A program made the position numbers and the translations under genes. This document shows positions 19,356 through 20,475 of a DNA stretch of 20,475 nt, one piece after another. The notes below the pieces were generated by a model. The model saw only the letters and a list, made by a program, of their open reading frames with translations, was not told the origin of the DNA and made no database searches. The number at the start of each line of letters is the position of its first letter. The first letter of the stretch is position 1. The stretch is taken from the NCBI GenBank assembly GCA_900073065.1, contig FJOG01000048.1, positions 270,129 through 290,603 of the forward strand. Reading direction: 5' to 3'. Origin of the DNA: Phialocephala subalpina (lineage: Eukaryota > Ascomycota > Leotiomycetes > Helotiales > Mollisiaceae).

Positions 19356-19837
19356 GGTGGAACCTTGATAGATTTGCGGTAGAGAATTTGAGGGAGATGT
19401 GTTGATGTTGTGAAGATATGTAGGGAGGAGAAGGCTTGATGTCAAATTCATATACACGAAGGTGGTTGGTGGTTCTCGCTTGGGTGCTCAGCCTCCTGCA
19501 AAGCCACTGAGGCCCCCTGGACAAGGCTGGGCCATTATCGAGGGGCACCTGATTCTCGTCTTCACCTTACCAGTTCAGCGGTGAGGTAGTGTAGTCACCC
19601 CATTTCAATATCTTTTTCGTCATTTGCGGTGCTCATGTGTGGGTTTGAGAGGTCTTGAATGCGGGGTGGGGGTGCTCGCTTGAGCCCCTTTTCGGAAATT
19701 GGCAAGGGTCACGATATTGAACACGAGCAAAGCCAAGATAGAAGGATACCTGAAGAATAGTTCGCGTACAAAGTCTCATGGTTCGTTGAGATTTTGTAAA
19801 CATTCAACGTTCAACTCCTTTCCCTTGGAACTCTGCA
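19356..19837 (-). other. Intergenic region between DUF3632 and UstYa-like genes
   Basis: 482 bases holding the DUF3632 promoter and the 3' flank of the UstYa-like gene. No RiPP precursor with repeated core peptides or KEX2-type sites was seen on either strand, and no RNA gene was recognised. Confidence 0.5.
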
Positions 19838-20446
19838 TTACTCCTCCTTCGATAATAATCCAACCGTTATTATCCCAGTCTCGGGATCACGATCGACTTT
19901 TAACTCGTCATAAGAGATTTTTCTTCCAATTTCCTTCTCAAGCTCAACTTTTTGGCGCTGCACGTCCTTTTCCGTGTCGACTGGGTCGAGATGCAGAATT
20001 TCGTCCATGTATTCAAAGAAGCCAGACCACCTGTGTTCGAAAGCCCATCTTTGCACAGCATCTAGATCTCGGCATTGTTGCCCTGCCCTGACCGTAGTGT
20101 CGAATGATACATAATTCATCGATCCTTTTAGTGAGAGGTCTGGGTTGCACATGAGGTCTTCCCGAATATGGTCAATGCAGTGCATTGTGTGGATGTCGTT
20201 CCGCGGCCACGCTTCAAGTGGTATTTCCGATAGCAGACGGTTTCTAATACGATACTAATGATAGTAGTCAGCATTTTCAAAGCTGAGCTTGGCAGCTGAA
20301 TTTGGAGATCCTGCTTACCAGGCAGTGAAGTGAGTGAAAGCTGTTCACTTGGTAGAGGTTAAGCTTGGGGTCGTGAGGATGCGGAACCGTTGGTGGGAGA
20401 TCCATGGTTTCTGCCCATTGGCTATCTAATGCCACTAAGCCAGTTG
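19838..20446 (-). CDS. UstYa-like (DUF3328) oxidase, 3' part, 5' end outside the window
   Basis: UstYa-family proteins oxidise or cyclise ribosomally made peptides and other metabolites in fungal secondary-metabolite pathways. Two exons are visible on the minus strand, 20446-20319 and 20254-19838, with a 64-nt intron (GTAAGC donor, GCTGACT branch, CATTAG acceptor). The upstream exon begins after a TCTCTAG acceptor at 20447, so more exons lie beyond the window. Both diagnostic HxxHC motifs are intact: HSLHC at the end of the first visible exon and HTMHC in the second, followed by IDHIREDLMCNPDLS. ALDSQWAETMDLPPTVPHPHD before the first motif is also typical. The N-terminal membrane segment expected for the family is not in view. 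A C-terminal tail of about 50 charged residues (DPVDTEKDVQRQKVELEKEI onward) seems longer than usual. Confidence 0.9.
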
Positions 20447-20475
20447 CTAGAGAACAGGTTCAGCACCCACTAATA

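Overview
The window looks like nuclear DNA of a filamentous ascomycete (Pezizomycotina). Most intact genes are interrupted by short GT-AG introns, mostly 47-92 nt, with CTGAC or CTAAC branch sites. The gene families also fit: a HET-domain remnant, a Zn2Cys6 regulator, an UstYa/DUF3328 protein, a DUF3632 protein and fungal-type HRI1 and CYC3. A leotiomycete is possible but cannot be settled from the sequence alone. Gene models were built by hand from frame changes, splice signals and remembered family motifs. The summed exons of every complete model are divisible by three.

Left third (1-7443), a decaying accessory region. It opens with a broken HET-domain gene (270-1815). A head-to-tail series of four related sequences (about 1924-6892) follows. 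Where the domains survive, each unit carries two short repeats with an FGxHKGK-L-EVP-Y pattern, a linker and a C-terminal block centred on YHVWDLVRFxTSEG. The first is only a C-terminal stub, the second and third are interrupted by stop codons, and the fourth is nearly intact with one apparent frameshift. All four nonsense positions that are clearly aligned in the array and HET remnant, plus one less certain, could have come from CAA or CAG by one C-to-T change, the type of mutation made by RIP.

Middle (7444-12815), metabolic accessory genes. A seven-exon APC-superfamily permease (7444-9444) and a three-exon phytanoyl-CoA-dioxygenase-like Fe(II)/2-oxoglutarate oxygenase (10082-11170) lie on the plus strand. 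A Zn2Cys6 transcription factor (12815-11248, minus) ends only 77 bp from the oxygenase. The three could form a small regulated unit, but this is inference from adjacency.

Right part (13131-18057), conserved cellular genes. These are HRI1 (minus, five exons with a 13-nt microexon and a GC-AG intron), the cytochrome c heme lyase CYC3 (minus, three exons), and a divergently transcribed C2H2 zinc-finger plus DEDDh RNA exonuclease of the REX4 type (plus, two exons), whose leader is rich in inverted repeats.

Right edge (18380-20475). A DUF3632 protein (minus, two exons, with a 16-base homopolymer in its intron) is followed by the 3' part of an UstYa-like gene (minus) that runs off the window. The UstYa gene hints at a ribosomal-peptide or other secondary-metabolite locus beyond the edge.
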